From: CAWJNF01 sp963844235
GTDB taxonomy: Bacteria; Actinomycetota; Thermoleophilia; Gaiellales; Gaiellaceae
Assembly (NCBI GenBank): GCA_963844235.1
Contig: CAWJNF010000001.1
Span: 1-64,000, forward strand
Reading direction: 5' to 3'
DNA length: 64,000 nt
Under the pieces are notes generated by a model that did no database searches, was not told the origin of the DNA, and saw only the letters and a program-made list of their open reading frames with translations. Made by a program: the position numbers and the translations under genes. This document shows, in pieces, positions 9,612-17,854 of the stretch (position 1 is the stretch's first letter; the number at the start of each line of letters is the position of its first letter).

Positions 9612-9837
9612 GGCCGGCACGTCCGCGGCGCCGGCCGCTTCGTCCTCCTCGCCCGCGACCGCCTCCCGGAGGCCAACCTCGTCTGGAAGGACACTGTCCT
9701 CTCCGCCGGCGAGACTGTCGGCACCCTGCTGGACGGTAACGAACCCGGGTCGGTGGATGCCCACAGTCATATCGCCGAGCACCAGCGAGAGCGGGATGAT
9801 GCTCAACTTCGACGTGGCTCCCGTCACCGCGGTTTGA
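9612..9837 (+). pseudogene. 3' fragment of a third multicopper oxidase
   Basis: Reads GRHVRGAGRFVLLARDR, EANLVWKDTVLSAGETV, then after a frame change near 9735 VTNPGRW, and ends SESGMMLNFDVAPVTAV. This matches the C-terminus of the intact oxidase at 6910-8811 (GAGRFVVLARDG, NLVWKDTVLVRTGETV, VTNPGRWMAHCHIAEHHESG). The HCHIAEHH copper motif is destroyed by indels (TVISPSTSES in the final frame). Only the last ~75 residues of the family remain. It is a decayed paralogue or duplication, and its stop overlaps the proposed start of the next gene. Confidence 0.75.
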
Positions 9838-11189
9838 AGTCGCCCGGCGGGCCGATCTACCTTCTCGGCCGGGCCGCAACACCCGGTGCGGCCGAGACGC
9901 GGCAGTTCCTCTCGCGGAACGGCGTCTCGTTCCGCTGGGTCGACGTCGATGACGACCCACTCGTGCGCGTTCTCGCTTCCGCCGCGGCGCTGGACAGCGT
10001 CCGCCTGCCATGCGTCCTTTTCCCGGACGGCTCGATCCTCGAGGGGCCGAGACGGTTCATGCGAACGAGATTCGTCCCGGCGACACAGCATGGTGCCGTT
10101 TCCGCGGTGTCCGCCGAGGATCAGCAGGCGTACCTCGAGACGAAGCTCTTCAAGCACGAACTCGCTACGCGCGTGGGTCTTCCGACGCGGCCGCAGCACG
10201 AGCTCTACGACGTGGCGATCCTGGGCGCCGGCCCAGCCGGCCTCACGTCCGCGCTCTATGCCGCTTCGGAGGGGCTGCAGACCCTGGTCGTCGAGGCGCT
10301 GGCTCCGGGCGGCCAGGCGGGGACGAGCGCCCGGATCGAGAACTACCCCGGCTTCCCCGACGGGATCAGCGGTGCCGAGCTTGCCGCCAGCATCCACGCG
10401 CAGGCCACCCGGCTCGGTGCGGAGGTCCTCGTCGGCGCCGAGCTCGTCGGCGCGATGCCGGGCGAGAGCGGAACGCTAGAGCTCGAGCTGACCGGCGGCA
10501 CCACCGTCCGCGCGCGCACCGGCATCGCCGCAAACGGCGTCCACTACCGGCGGCTCGAAGCGCCCGGGGTCGACGAGCTCATCGGCGCCGGCGTGCATTA
10601 CGGCTCCTCGCCATCGGAGGCAGCGCTCTGCCGCAACTGCGACGTCGTCGTGGTCGGCGGCGCCAACTCGGCCGGGCAAGCGGCACTGCAGCTCGCGGAC
10701 GTCGCCCGAAGCGTCACCGTCGTCTGCCGTGCCGACTCGCTCGAGCAGAGCATGTCGCGCTACCTGGTCGACCGCATCCAGACGCACGACCGGATCGAGA
10801 TCCGCACCGGAGCGGGGGTGACCGAGGCGCGCGGCGACGAGCGGCTCGGCTCTGTGGTGATCCGCGATGACGCACATGGCCGGGAGATGGAGGCCGGTGC
10901 CGATGCGCTGTTCGTCATGATCGGCGGCCGGCCGATGACCTCAGGAGTGGAGGGATGGCTGCGCCGCGACGAACACGGATTTCTCGTCACAGGACCGGAC
11001 CTGCTCCGCGGCGAGGGGCAGCCTGCGTGGCCGCTCGCCCGTGCGCCGCTCTTCCTCGAGTCGAGCCAGCCGGGTCTTTTCGTCGCCGGCGACGTCCGCC
11101 ACGGCTCCATCAAACGCGTGGCCTCCGCGGTCGGCGAGGGCGCGATGGCGGTCGCGCTCGTACACGAGTACTTGAGCACACTCGACTAG
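9834..11189 (+). CDS. Thioredoxin-reductase-like flavoprotein without CxxC, glutaredoxin-like N-terminus
   Basis: About 451 residues if started at TTG 9834; the open frame extends back into the oxidase remnant, so the true start is uncertain. Residues about 5-75 form a glutaredoxin-like region (PIYLLGRAATPGAAETRQFL, LPCVLFPDGS). An FAD Rossmann motif (VAILGAGPAGLTSALYAAS) and an NADPH motif (VVVVGGANSAGQAALQLAD) follow, and the protein ends with the FAD signature GLFVAGDVRHGSIKRVASAVG. Where thioredoxin reductases have CATC, this reads SEAALCRNCDV, with two Cys in a CxxC-like spacing but shifted to the edge of the NADPH domain. It probably has a different acceptor. It looks like a shortened relative of 21438-22982 that has lost the N-terminal sensor domain. 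Confidence 0.8.
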   Translation: MKSPGGPIYLLGRAATPGAAETRQFLSRNGVSFRWVDVDDDPLVRVLASAAALDSVRLPCVLFPDGSILEGPRRFMRTRFVPATQHGAVSAVSAEDQQAYLETKLFKHELATRVGLPTRPQHELYDVAILGAGPAGLTSALYAASEGLQTLVVEALAPGGQAGTSARIENYPGFPDGISGAELAASIHAQATRLGAEVLVGAELVGAMPGESGTLELELTGGTTVRARTGIAANGVHYRRLEAPGVDELIGAGVHYGSSPSEAALCRNCDVVVVGGANSAGQAALQLADVARSVTVVCRADSLEQSMSRYLVDRIQTHDRIEIRTGAGVTEARGDERLGSVVIRDDAHGREMEAGADALFVMIGGRPMTSGVEGWLRRDEHGFLVTGPDLLRGEGQPAWPLARAPLFLESSQPGLFVAGDVRHGSIKRVASAVGEGAMAVALVHEYLSTLD

Positions 11190-11230
11190 CCGAACGAGAG
11201 GTCTTCCGTGGGTAAAAGGAGAATGGCGCC

Positions 11231-11257
11231 AAATCGGCGCAAAACCCTGTATTCATG
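11231..11257. repeat. Short repeat, copy 2 (AAATCGGCGCAAAACCCTG..CATG)
   Basis: Direct repeat of 2117-2142, shortly after the flavoprotein stop at 11189. Identity covers AAATCGGCGCAAA, CCCTG and CATG. Confidence 0.5.
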
Positions 11258-11320
11258 CGGGATAGCGGCCACGGAAGGGGCCTCGAAAGGCCCTCGGCCT
11301 CGGAAGCGATCCCGCCCATC

Positions 11321-11338
11321 CGCAACCCTGTATCCATG
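11321..11338. repeat. Short repeat, copy 3 (partial)
   Basis: CGCAACCCTGTATCCATG shares its right half with copy 2 (ACCCTGTATTCATG). The neighbouring stretch 11190-11549 holds no gene. Confidence 0.35.
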
Positions 11339-11549
11339 CCGGTTCGCCGAACCCACGGAGGGGCACGGAAGAACGCGCTCGCGCCGACCGTCGGCTGGGG
11401 GAGGCCGGCTCCACAGCCGCCGCTTGCGGCCGAGCTCGGGACGCGCGCGCGTGCACCAAAGGCCACCAGCCTCCACCAGCGGCCAAACGCCCGGCCGTCA
11501 GCGGCCACGCTTCCGCCCCGCCTTCGCCCCTCAGGCGCTCATGGCCATG

Positions 11550-11610
11550 GAGCTCGAGTCTGTTCGGCCGACCCCGGTCCCCCGTCGAGGGGGTAGTAGG
11601 GCGCGTGTGC
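11550..11610. repeat. Dispersed repeat family A, copy 1
   Basis: GAGCTCGAGTCTGTTCGGCC, then GACCCCGGTCCCCC, a GTCGA loop and GGGGG. Copies 2 (12700-12752) and 3 (24501-24562) share TCGAG-CTGTTCGGCC...ACCCCGGTCCCCC-GAGGGG and the trailing GCGCG-GCGC. Similarity between copies 1 and 2 extends about 70 bases upstream (ACCAGCGG-CAAACGC-CGGCCG). The CCCCC/GGGGG hairpin faces gene 3' ends, so it may act as a bidirectional terminator. Confidence 0.55.
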
Positions 11611-11645
11611 GATATGAGCCGGCCGAGTGGGCGTACTCGTCCCGG

Positions 11646-12044
11646 CTAAGAGGGCGCCGCCGCACCCTTCGACTGCCAGAACTCATTGAGCGCCCGCTGC
11701 GTTGGGATGAACCAGACGAAGTTTCCCACGATCGGCAGGAGCAGCCACAACCCCCAGAGCGGCGTGTGCGGCGACTCGCGCCGGTCCTCCTCGTACAGCG
11801 CCTTGATCTCGCCCCAAACAAGGACGCCGACGATCGCGACCGCGACCCAACCTGCAAGAACGCACAGGATGTAAACGATTAGCCCGAGGGTGCCTCCGAG
11901 CCCGCGGCCGCCCCGGTAGCGCTGCAGCTCATCGAACGTCCAATACGTCCAGAAGAGCGTGTAGATCCCGAGAGTCAGGATCGCCCAAAGGATCGACAGC
12001 GGAATCGAGCGCGTGTTTCCGACCCCGCCTGCACTCATTTCCAC
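11646..12044 (-). CDS. DUF4234 membrane protein
   Basis: 132 codons, ATG 12044 (or Met at 12038). The opening NTRSIPLSILWAILTLGIYT plus LFWTYWTFDELQRY is the DUF4234 signature. Three to four membrane helices follow (SILWAILTLGIYTLFW, LGLIVYILCVLAGWVAVAIV, LWGLWLLLPIVGNFVWFI). Function of the family is unknown. The gene stands alone, convergent with the flavoprotein and separated from it by repeat A. Confidence 0.8.
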   Translation of the reverse strand: MEMSAGGVGNTRSIPLSILWAILTLGIYTLFWTYWTFDELQRYRGGRGLGGTLGLIVYILCVLAGWVAVAIVGVLVWGEIKALYEEDRRESPHTPLWGLWLLLPIVGNFVWFIPTQRALNEFWQSKGAAAPS

Positions 12045-12116
12045 GTTCGCGATCCTACTGGAGACTCGCGCGGTGCCAGCCCGCGAGGGAGCACCGCGGC
12101 CGCAAGAGACGACCGC

Positions 12117-12267
12117 TCAGACGCATTCGACCCGAACGCCGCCACCGCCGAAGCCAACCTGCACAACCTCGAGCACCTCCACCCACTCCGGCTCATCGTT
12201 CTCGATCGTGGCGAGCTCCCCCTCCGCGGCCTCCCTGTCCTGTACCACTCGGCGATCTTGGCGAGCT
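12117..12267 (-). pseudogene. Remnant of a small acidic protein gene
   Basis: The minus strand reads AKIAEWYR, then (one base lost near 12245) DREAAEGELATIENDEPEWV followed by EVLEVVQVGFGGGGVRVECV and a stop at 12117. The acidic, repeat-free composition looks coding. The 5' end runs into a tRNA-like fragment and has no start. Family not recognised. Confidence 0.3.
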
Positions 12268-12286
12268 GGCCTCGTGGAGGCCGTAC

Positions 12287-12315
12287 GGGAGCTAGCCGGA
12301 CTCGAACGGCGACCT
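12287..12315 (-). pseudogene. tRNA 3'-end remnant (T-arm and acceptor)
   Basis: The minus strand reads AGGTCGCCGTTCGAGTCCGG then CTAGCTCCC: a variable loop, a T-arm with TTCGAGT loop (one base short in the stem) and a 3' acceptor strand. The 5' half is not recognisable. A tRNA 3' end beside small orphan genes is what attachment-site duplication by an integrative element leaves behind. Confidence 0.4.
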
Positions 12316-12380
12316 CCTGGGTGCGATGCGGGCACAGGAAGGCGGTCCGGAGGGCGCGGCGGTCTGCGAGGAGGGGTCGA

Positions 12381-12659
12381 ATGTCCCGGCTTGAGCGACG
12401 CGTCGATCGGCTCGAGGAGGCCCGCGGCGAGACGCACAGGTGCCCCGAATGCAGAGACGCCAATCAATCATGGAGGCGATCTACCCCGGGGAAGAGCTCG
12501 GCACCCGCCCTTCGCCCACCAGCGACTGAACGACGCCCCCCCCCGGATCTATCGATCAACAAAACCCCAAGGCGGGTCACCCTCCGACCGGAAACAGAGG
12601 GACACTTTTCCACCGGACTTGACAACCAGCGGTCAAACGCCGGCCGACAGCGCCCTTGA
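12381..12659 (+). CDS. Small hypothetical protein with partial zinc-ribbon
   Basis: ATG 12381 follows GCGAGGAGGGGTCGA, a good Shine-Dalgarno. The first 25 residues look real: MSRLERRVDRLEEARGE (coiled-coil-like) and then THRCPECRD, half of a CxxC zinc ribbon. The following ~65 residues have poor coding character and no second CxxC, so the gene is probably frameshifted after about codon 30. It may belong to the same vanished element as the neighbouring tRNA piece. Confidence 0.35.
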   Translation: MSRLERRVDRLEEARGETHRCPECRDANQSWRRSTPGKSSAPALRPPATERRPPPDLSINKTPRRVTLRPETEGHFSTGLDNQRSNAGRQRP

Positions 12660-12699
12660 CTCCGGCCCGCATTCGCTCTCAGCTCTCACCGCCATGGAG

Positions 12700-12752
12700 G
12701 TTCGAGTCCGTTCGGCCGACCCGTGGCCCCCGCCGAGGGGGCACGTGCGCGC
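12700..12752. repeat. Dispersed repeat family A, copy 2
   Basis: GTTCGAGTCCGTTCGGCCGA then CCCGTGGCCCCC-GCCGA-GGGGGCACGTGCGCG; same layout as copies at 11550 and 24501, with the C-run/G-run hairpin conserved although the loop differs. The gap 12045-12928 otherwise holds only the remnants listed separately. Confidence 0.5.
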
Positions 12753-12928
12753 GGGTGAAGGCCAAGCCGGTCTCTCGTCGGCCGGCGCCAATGAGCGACC
12801 CGATAACTTCTAGTTCACACGACAGACCGGGCACGGCGCCGGTCGTGGGTGCGGGCTTCGCGGTCGGGACTTGAGGGCCGGCGCGAGCGTCGCTAGCCTC
12901 GAGGTCCCCGTATTGGGAGGAGGTCAGG

Positions 12929-13228
12929 ATGGTGACGGTCGTGACCCATGTCGTGCTTCGGGAAGGCGAGGAACCGCGATGGGACGCGGGTTTCCGCGAG
13001 CGAGTGGATGAGGCCAAGGAACAGCCCGGCTGGCTCGGTGTGCAGCTGTGCATCCCACTCGGTGCGATGAACGAGCGGGTGGTAATCGGGACGTGGCAGA
13101 CTCGCGCGGATTGGGAGGCATGGCACGCAACCGAAGGCTTTCAGCGCACACGAGCAGCGATGGATGCGAGTGAGGCCGAGCGGCGTGGCGAATGGTGGCA
13201 CGAGGTTCTTGTCGATGAGCGTCGCTAG
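12929..13228 (+). CDS. Antibiotic-biosynthesis-monooxygenase-fold (ABM) protein
   Basis: 99 codons, ATG 12929 directly behind GGGAGGAGGTCAGG. Sequence VTVVTHVVLREGEEPRWDAG, PGWLGVQLCIPL and VVIGTWQTRADWEAWHATEG matches the dimeric ABM/ferredoxin-like fold, with the conserved W-x-S/T-x-x-x-W-E-A-W-H near residue 55-66. Members are cofactor-free quinone-type monooxygenases or heme-degrading enzymes, and many are uncharacterised. It lies 33 bases before an NADPH:quinone-type oxidoreductase, so a quinone or small-aromatic substrate is a reasonable guess. Confidence 0.8.
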   Translation: MVTVVTHVVLREGEEPRWDAGFRERVDEAKEQPGWLGVQLCIPLGAMNERVVIGTWQTRADWEAWHATEGFQRTRAAMDASEAERRGEWWHEVLVDERR

Positions 13229-13261
13229 CAGCGACTGTGGCGGCCGCTGGGTGGGCGGCAC

Positions 13262-14269
13262 GTGAGGGCGGCCCGGCTTGTTCGTTTCGGCGACCCGCCC
13301 GGCTTTGAGCTCCAGGAGGTGCCCGACCCGATGCCGGGGCCGGGCGAGGTGGCGATCGACCTGCAGGCAGCGGCGCTCAATCGCAGGGACGCGTGGATCT
13401 GGACGCAGCCGGACTACTGTCCGCTGCCTGTCACGCTCGGCTCTGACGGTGCCGGTAGGGTCGCCGTGCTGGGCAGCGGCGTCGAGGGGCTTGCCGTGGG
13501 CGATGCGGTTGTCTTCGATCCGACCCTGAACTGGGGCGATAGCGAGGAATGCCCGTCGACGGAGTTCGACATCCTCGGCGGCCCCAGCGAGGGGACGTTC
13601 GCCGAGCGGGTACTCGTCTCGGCGGCGAGCGTGGCGCCGAAGCCGGCCCGCCTGGGCTGGGAGGAGGCGGCGGCGCTCAACCTCGCCGGCCTCACTGCCT
13701 GGCGGGCTGCGGTCACCTGCGGCCGGGTCGGCGCGGGCAAGTCGGTGCTCGTCACCGGAGCTGGCAGTGGTGTCTCCACCTTCGTCGTCCAGATCGCGGC
13801 CGCGCTCGGCGCCCGCGTCTTCGTCACCTCCTCAGACGAGACGAAGATCGCGCGTGCGCTCAGCCTCGGGGCTCTGGGCGGGGTCAGCTACCGCGACCCG
13901 GACTGGCCCACCCTCGTGTGCGAGCTCGCGGGCGGGCCACTCGACGTAGCCATCGACAGCTACGGGGGACCCTCTCTCGCAGGAGCCCTCAAGACGCTGC
14001 GCTGGGGTGGCGTGGCGGTGTCGTTCGGGGACACTGGCGGATGGGAAACGACGTACGAGACGGCGGAGGTCTACTGGAGCTGGCGGCGCATCCTTGGCAC
14101 CTCGATGGGCAGTCCGCGCGAGTACCGACGCCTGCTCACGCATGTCGAGACAGCATCGTGGCGTCCGGCCGTCGACTCCGTCTACCCGCTCACCGAGATC
14201 GACGCCGCAGCGGCACGGCTCAACGCGCCCGAACGCTTCGGCAAGGTCGTCCTACGTATCGCGGCCTAG
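13262..14269 (+). CDS. Zinc-independent MDR alcohol dehydrogenase / quinone oxidoreductase
   Basis: 335 codons from GTG 13262. The N-terminal GroES-like domain has GPGEVAIDLQAAALNRRDAW and LGSDGAGRVAVLGSGVEGL. The catalytic-zinc Cys/His ligands of alcohol dehydrogenases are absent (LNRRD replaces the CHTD-type motif), as in quinone oxidoreductases. The cofactor domain has VLVTGAGSGVSTFVVQIAAALG at about residues 160-181, a NADP(H) Rossmann motif. The C-terminal substrate loop ends VYPLTEIDAAAARLNAPERF. Probably cotranscribed with the ABM gene upstream. Bases 14270-14524 hold no gene. Confidence 0.85.
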   Translation: MRAARLVRFGDPPGFELQEVPDPMPGPGEVAIDLQAAALNRRDAWIWTQPDYCPLPVTLGSDGAGRVAVLGSGVEGLAVGDAVVFDPTLNWGDSEECPSTEFDILGGPSEGTFAERVLVSAASVAPKPARLGWEEAAALNLAGLTAWRAAVTCGRVGAGKSVLVTGAGSGVSTFVVQIAAALGARVFVTSSDETKIARALSLGALGGVSYRDPDWPTLVCELAGGPLDVAIDSYGGPSLAGALKTLRWGGVAVSFGDTGGWETTYETAEVYWSWRRILGTSMGSPREYRRLLTHVETASWRPAVDSVYPLTEIDAAAARLNAPERFGKVVLRIAA

Positions 14270-14524
14270 CCGGGAGGGCGAACGGCTCGGGCGGGCGCCG
14301 AAGGGCACCGTGAGTGGAAGCCTCGGCTTGACCCAGCCGCGCCGCTAGACATGACGATAAGGCCAGAACGACCGCCTCGGCACAAGTCGATTCGACGCGA
14401 TGAGTCCTGAGGCCTCTCGTCGAGCGGTCAACGGTGGGGTCGCCAGTGCTTATGGGTTTCTTCGCCCTCGCTCGCCTGCTCGGCGCCACTCCTGCTGATT
14501 TCGATGCGGCGCGGCTTCGCTGCC

Positions 14525-14811
14525 TCAGCAACCCGACATCCTTAGCGTCAGCACGCCCTGGTCGTAGTCGGCTTGGAGCCTGGCGGGATCGAGGCTGTCG
14601 CCGAGCAGGAGCTGACGCGTATAGTTGCCCCGCGGCCGTTCACTGATAAGCAGTTCGTCACCTTCCTCGGGCTCGAAGCGTCGCTCAGCCCTGATTGTCA
14701 GCACATTCTGATCCACAGTCAGCTCGATCGCGTCCGGGTCGACTCCGGGGAGATCGAGGTGAAGCCAGAAGTGGTCCCGCCGCGGCCCGCCGCGCCCGCA
14801 TGCCGACGGCG
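14525..14811 (-). pseudogene. Hsp20/alpha-crystallin fragment
   Basis: A continuous stretch reads HFWLHLDLPGVDPDAIELTV, DQNVLTIRAERRF, RPRGNYTRQLLLGDSLD and QGVLTLRM: the core of the alpha-crystallin domain. It stops at once with SGC*, so the final strand (IPVAE-type tail) is missing. Upstream of HFWLHL the sequence is a Gly/Arg-rich non-family stretch without a start. Both ends are therefore lost. A functional small chaperone is unlikely. Confidence 0.65.
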
Positions 14812-14890
14812 CCCTTTTACCAGGGCCCGTAGATGACGCTGTTGGCCTCTCGCGGCGATCTCCGCCTCACGCTCGAGGAGCGAACTCACG

Positions 14891-15085
14891 CTACGCCAGT
14901 GGCCGCTTGAGTAGAACAAGCGGCCACGCCACCAGATCGCCCTGCTTCAGAGACACCCCGACCGCCTCCCATCCCTCCGCGCCACGCGCATTGAGGTAGC
15001 TGGGTTGCAGCGCACCTGAGTCCTTCTTCAGCTTCCTGGCCTCCTCAAGAGGAACGACGAGATATTCCCACTTCTGCATAGTCAT
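14891..15085 (-). CDS. DUF4177 small protein
   Basis: 64 codons, ATG 15085 or Met at 15079. MQKWEYLVVPLEE, LNARGAEGWEAVGVSL and the C-terminal LVLLKRPL are the DUF4177 pattern (EY...LNxxGxxGWExV...LKR), a small beta-rich domain of unknown role. The length is normal for the family. It lies upstream of the Hsp20 fragment on the same strand. Bases 15086-15387 hold nothing I can support. Confidence 0.75.
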   Translation of the reverse strand: MTMQKWEYLVVPLEEARKLKKDSGALQPSYLNARGAEGWEAVGVSLKQGDLVAWPLVLLKRPLA

Positions 15086-15387
15086 TCCGCAAGGATCGCA
15101 GCGGCCCCCCGCGCCGCCATCAGAGGAGGTGCTGATCCGGCCTGCGGGCGACTACGTATCGTGGTTCCAATACGGTCGACGAAAGCGCGCCAGACGCTCG
15201 CGTCTGCGCTCCGCGCCGCCAAGGCGCACCTCCGGCGACTCCCCGCCCGTTGCGTGCAAGGTAACGTCAGGACGACGCACGATCCGCTCTTTCTCGCTCG
15301 ATCTCGTTTCAGGATCGCAGGCGCGTCGGCGAGCCGCAAAAACGCGAAATGCGCGGGCGTGAGACACCCACGAGGACAGGCGAGCCA

Positions 15388-15979
15388 TTGCCCGAGGTAA
15401 AGATCCCCACCCCTGGAGGCGACCTGCCCGCCTATCTGGCCTCGCCGCGGGCGAGGGCGAGTGGCCTGGGGTCGTCGTAATCCACAACGCCATGGGAATG
15501 AGCCGCGATCTGAGAGATCAGACCGACTGGGTGGCGAGCGAGGGATACCTGGCCGTCGCGCCCGACCTCTTTTCCTGGGGCAGGAGGATGACCTGTCTGC
15601 GGGCGCTCGGCCGCGACCCCCTGGCCACGAGTTCTCGGCCTCGAGCGTTAACTACGGCGTCGGAGTTCCAAAGGAGGCCTATACCGAGAGCTTCCTGGCC
15701 GGTGCCTGTCCCATCGTGGCCAGCTATGGGGCCAAAGATCGCGCCGACAGCGATACCGCCACCCGGCTGGAGCGGGTGCTCACGGCGGTCGGGATCGACC
15801 ACGACGTGAAGGAGTACCCCGACGCCGGGCATGCCTTCCTCAACGACCACGACCCCGCCGACGTGCCGTTCCTGTTCGTGGTCATGAGCAAGTTCGCGGG
15901 CGGCGGTGGCTACCCCGGGCCCTCGGCCGACGCGCGGGGGCGCATCGTCTCGTTCTTCGACGTTCACCTCAGCTCATGA
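15388..15979 (+). pseudogene. Dienelactone hydrolase with frameshift and internal deletion
   Basis: The start is TTG 15388 or nearby. LPEVKIPTPGGDLPAYLASP is followed, after a one-base loss in a G run near 15450, by GVVVIHNAMGMSRDLRDQTD, DWVASEGYLAVAPDLF and SWGRRMTCLRAL. The sequence then jumps to GHEFSASSVNYGVGVPKEAY, omitting about 50 residues that carry the nucleophile elbow (GFCMGG-type). The end, YPDAGHAFLNDHDP and FFDVHLSS*, is intact and includes the catalytic His. Without the nucleophile this cannot be an active hydrolase. This is genuine gene decay, not a base-calling error. Confidence 0.75.
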
Positions 15980-16070
15980 GGCGAACTCTCACCGAACGAC
16001 GCACGATCGGAAGCGGCGAGGCGGTCTCGAGCCTTTCCTTGTCCCGATAAGCGCCGACCACAGGCTGCCC

Positions 16071-16539
16071 TCAGCCCGATCGCCGCGCCGGAACATCAGC
16101 AACTGACTCCTCTTTCAATAGTTGCTTCAGGCCCGTCCAGATCATCCGCTCCTGACCGCGTCCCAGGCAGGCGACGAGCGGTCCGAACAGCCTTAGGAAG
16201 CCACGCGGTTCGATCTTCCATGACCAGCGCATCCGCGTTCCTTCCGAGACGGGGTCGAAACTCAGTGATCCCCTCGATATCCATATTGGACAGGCGCGTC
16301 GTTGATGCCAGCCGTCGCGGCCGCTCGTAGGCCGTGAACTCGATCGTCATCGGAGCGGAACCCCGCATGGCAGCCATCTCGGCCCTGAAGCGCGTTCCTA
16401 CACCGATCGGTCCCGGCGTCAGCTTCTCGGCGCGAAGCATGCGCGGGTTGTAGCGCGGCTCGTTGCGCTCGTCCGCGACGAAATCGAAGACCTCCTCGAC
16501 CGGTCGGTTGATCACCAGACCACCCTTCACCCACGCCAT
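16071..16539 (-). pseudogene. SRPBCC/polyketide-cyclase-like protein, one frameshift
   Basis: ATG 16539 behind AAGAAGGGGTGCGCG. VKGGLVINRPVEEVFDFVAD, then ERNEPRYNPRML, is the classic START/SRPBCC opening used for lipid or aromatic ligands. Near 16262 the frame must shift by one base; reading then continues LSFDPVSEGTRMRWSW, KIEPRGFLRLFGP and ends in LKEESV...RRSG* at 16071. The assembled length of about 155 residues is normal. The lesion is not in a long homopolymer. Confidence 0.65.
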
Positions 16540-16699
16540 CGCGCACCCCTTCTTCGTCTCGCCGTCAAGAGCATTACCGGCACGCCCTCGACCGCGCTGA
16601 CCTCGTCGGCCGGCTGCGGCCGGGCCGGCGAACGGCGAGTGGCGTGCACCGGCGACGCGCGTGCCGTTGACCCCACGGTCTCGGGTTGCGAACGGCGGG

Positions 16700-16957
16700 C
16701 CGCTTCTGGAAGGACCATCGAAGTGAGGCCGACGTGCAGGGCCGTCACCTTGCCGTCGGAATCGCGGCTGAAGACGACAGTCGAGGCGCCCGGCCCGAAC
16801 GCCGAGAGATCGCGGCGAAGACGTATGGGTCGTCGCCGTCGGGGAGCCGAAGGCCCTGCGCACGGCCGGGATCGGTGTCTTCCCGCGCGCGGCAGCCCGC
16901 CGAGCCCGACCCGCCGACCGCCGACCACGTCGGGAAGCTGCCGGAAGACCTAGGCAT
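16700..16957 (-). pseudogene. C-terminal remnant, serine-hydrolase-like
   Basis: The minus strand reads LRLPDGDDPYVFAA, a frame change, then DLSAFGPGASTVVFSRDSDG and KVTALHVGLTSMVL. The FGPG-S-VVFSRDxDGKVTALHVG pattern is the C-terminal beta domain seen after serine hydrolase / beta-lactamase-like enzymes. No catalytic part is present. The rest of 16540-17111 is non-coding. Confidence 0.4.
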
Positions 16958-17111
16958 GCCCTACGGACCGAGGGGCCTCTCACCGCTTTGGTAGTGCGCG
17001 TACCGTGCGCGTACGGGCTGGTCTCCGCAGGCGGCATTTTGTGGCAGTCTGTTGCACGGCGGAAAGCGGTGATCTGCAGGCCCTTTCCGTTACCGGCAGT
17101 TCGCTGCAGCT

Positions 17112-17166
17112 AGCTCAGGCGGACTCTTAATCCCAAGGTCGCAGGTTCGAATCCTGCACGGCCCAC
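17112..17166 (+). pseudogene. tRNA-Lys(CTT) 3' remnant with deleted D-arm
   Basis: TAGCTCAGG, then directly CGGACTCTTAATCC (anticodon stem-loop, anticodon CTT), AGGTCGCAGGTTCGAATCCTG and ACGGCCCACC (variable loop, perfect T-arm, acceptor). The second half of the D-arm is missing and the 5' acceptor does not pair with ACGGCCC, so it cannot be a working tRNA. The intact 3' end is typical of an integration (att) scar. Confidence 0.6.
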
Positions 17167-17230
17167 CTGGCAGAAAGCCCTCCAAACAGGCCACTTCCCC
17201 GCCCCGCCCAGAGAGCGCCGGCGTGATGCT

Positions 17231-17854
17231 TTAGACGGTGCGGGGTCGCCACGGCTCGTGCTCGTGCGCGAGCCAGACCAGCTCGGGGTCGAGCGCGCGC
17301 ACCCGCAGCTGGCCTTCGGTGTGCGGCTCGTCGAGCTCGCCGAACCAAACCGCCACGTCGCCGCCGACGACGACCGGACGCCCGCCAGTCTCGACGACGA
17401 CCACCTGCATGCCGCGTGTGTGGCCCGGCGCCGGAACGAGCCGGAGCCCCGGAAGCAGCTCGAGCTCGCCGTCGACCGGCACGTACCGCACGCCGGGCGC
17501 CTCGACCCATTCGCGAATGGTGTAGTCGTCCTCGCTGCGCGCGTCGTCGAGCTCCCGACGCTGGACATAGATCGGCTTGCCGGCGAAGAGGTGATTGCCG
17601 CCGCAGTGGTCGGCGTGCACGTGTGTGTTGACGACGATGTCGATGCCCGCGAGATCGAAGTCCCGCTCGCTCAGCGGCCGGAGACGGGGATCCATGTCGG
17701 CCATCGCCGGGTGCAGCTCCGTCATGCCGGTGTCGACCAGCACGCGCGCATCGGGATGGTCGATGACGTGCACGTAGACCGGCATCCGCTCGCCCTGGAC
17801 GGAAAGGTCGGCAACGAAGACTGGTGTGATGGTGATCGAGGTAGGGGCGTTCAT
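17231..17854 (-). CDS. N-acyl homoserine lactonase family MBL-fold hydrolase
   Basis: 207 residues from ATG 17854. DARVLVDTGMTELHPAM, then the metal motif NTHVHADHCGGNH (HxHxDH), AGKPIYVQRREL, PAPGHTRGMQVVVVE (third His) and VVVGGDVAVW (bridging Asp) are the metallo-beta-lactamase ligands in the order found in AiiA-type AHL lactonases. No signal peptide, so probably cytoplasmic quorum-quenching or another lactonase. Its start overlaps the stop of a 14-codon upstream ORF as ATGA, and the ATG has no Shine-Dalgarno of its own. Expression is therefore probably coupled to that leader. Confidence 0.8.
   Translation of the reverse strand: MNAPTSITITPVFVADLSVQGERMPVYVHVIDHPDARVLVDTGMTELHPAMADMDPRLRPLSERDFDLAGIDIVVNTHVHADHCGGNHLFAGKPIYVQRRELDDARSEDDYTIREWVEAPGVRYVPVDGELELLPGLRLVPAPGHTRGMQVVVVETGGRPVVVGGDVAVWFGELDEPHTEGQLRVRALDPELVWLAHEHEPWRPRTV

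Noticed and set aside
17110..17230. Minus-strand protein tail ...GRAGFEPATLGLRVRLS
   Set aside because: It is the antisense translation of the tRNA-Lys remnant, a well-known false C-terminus.
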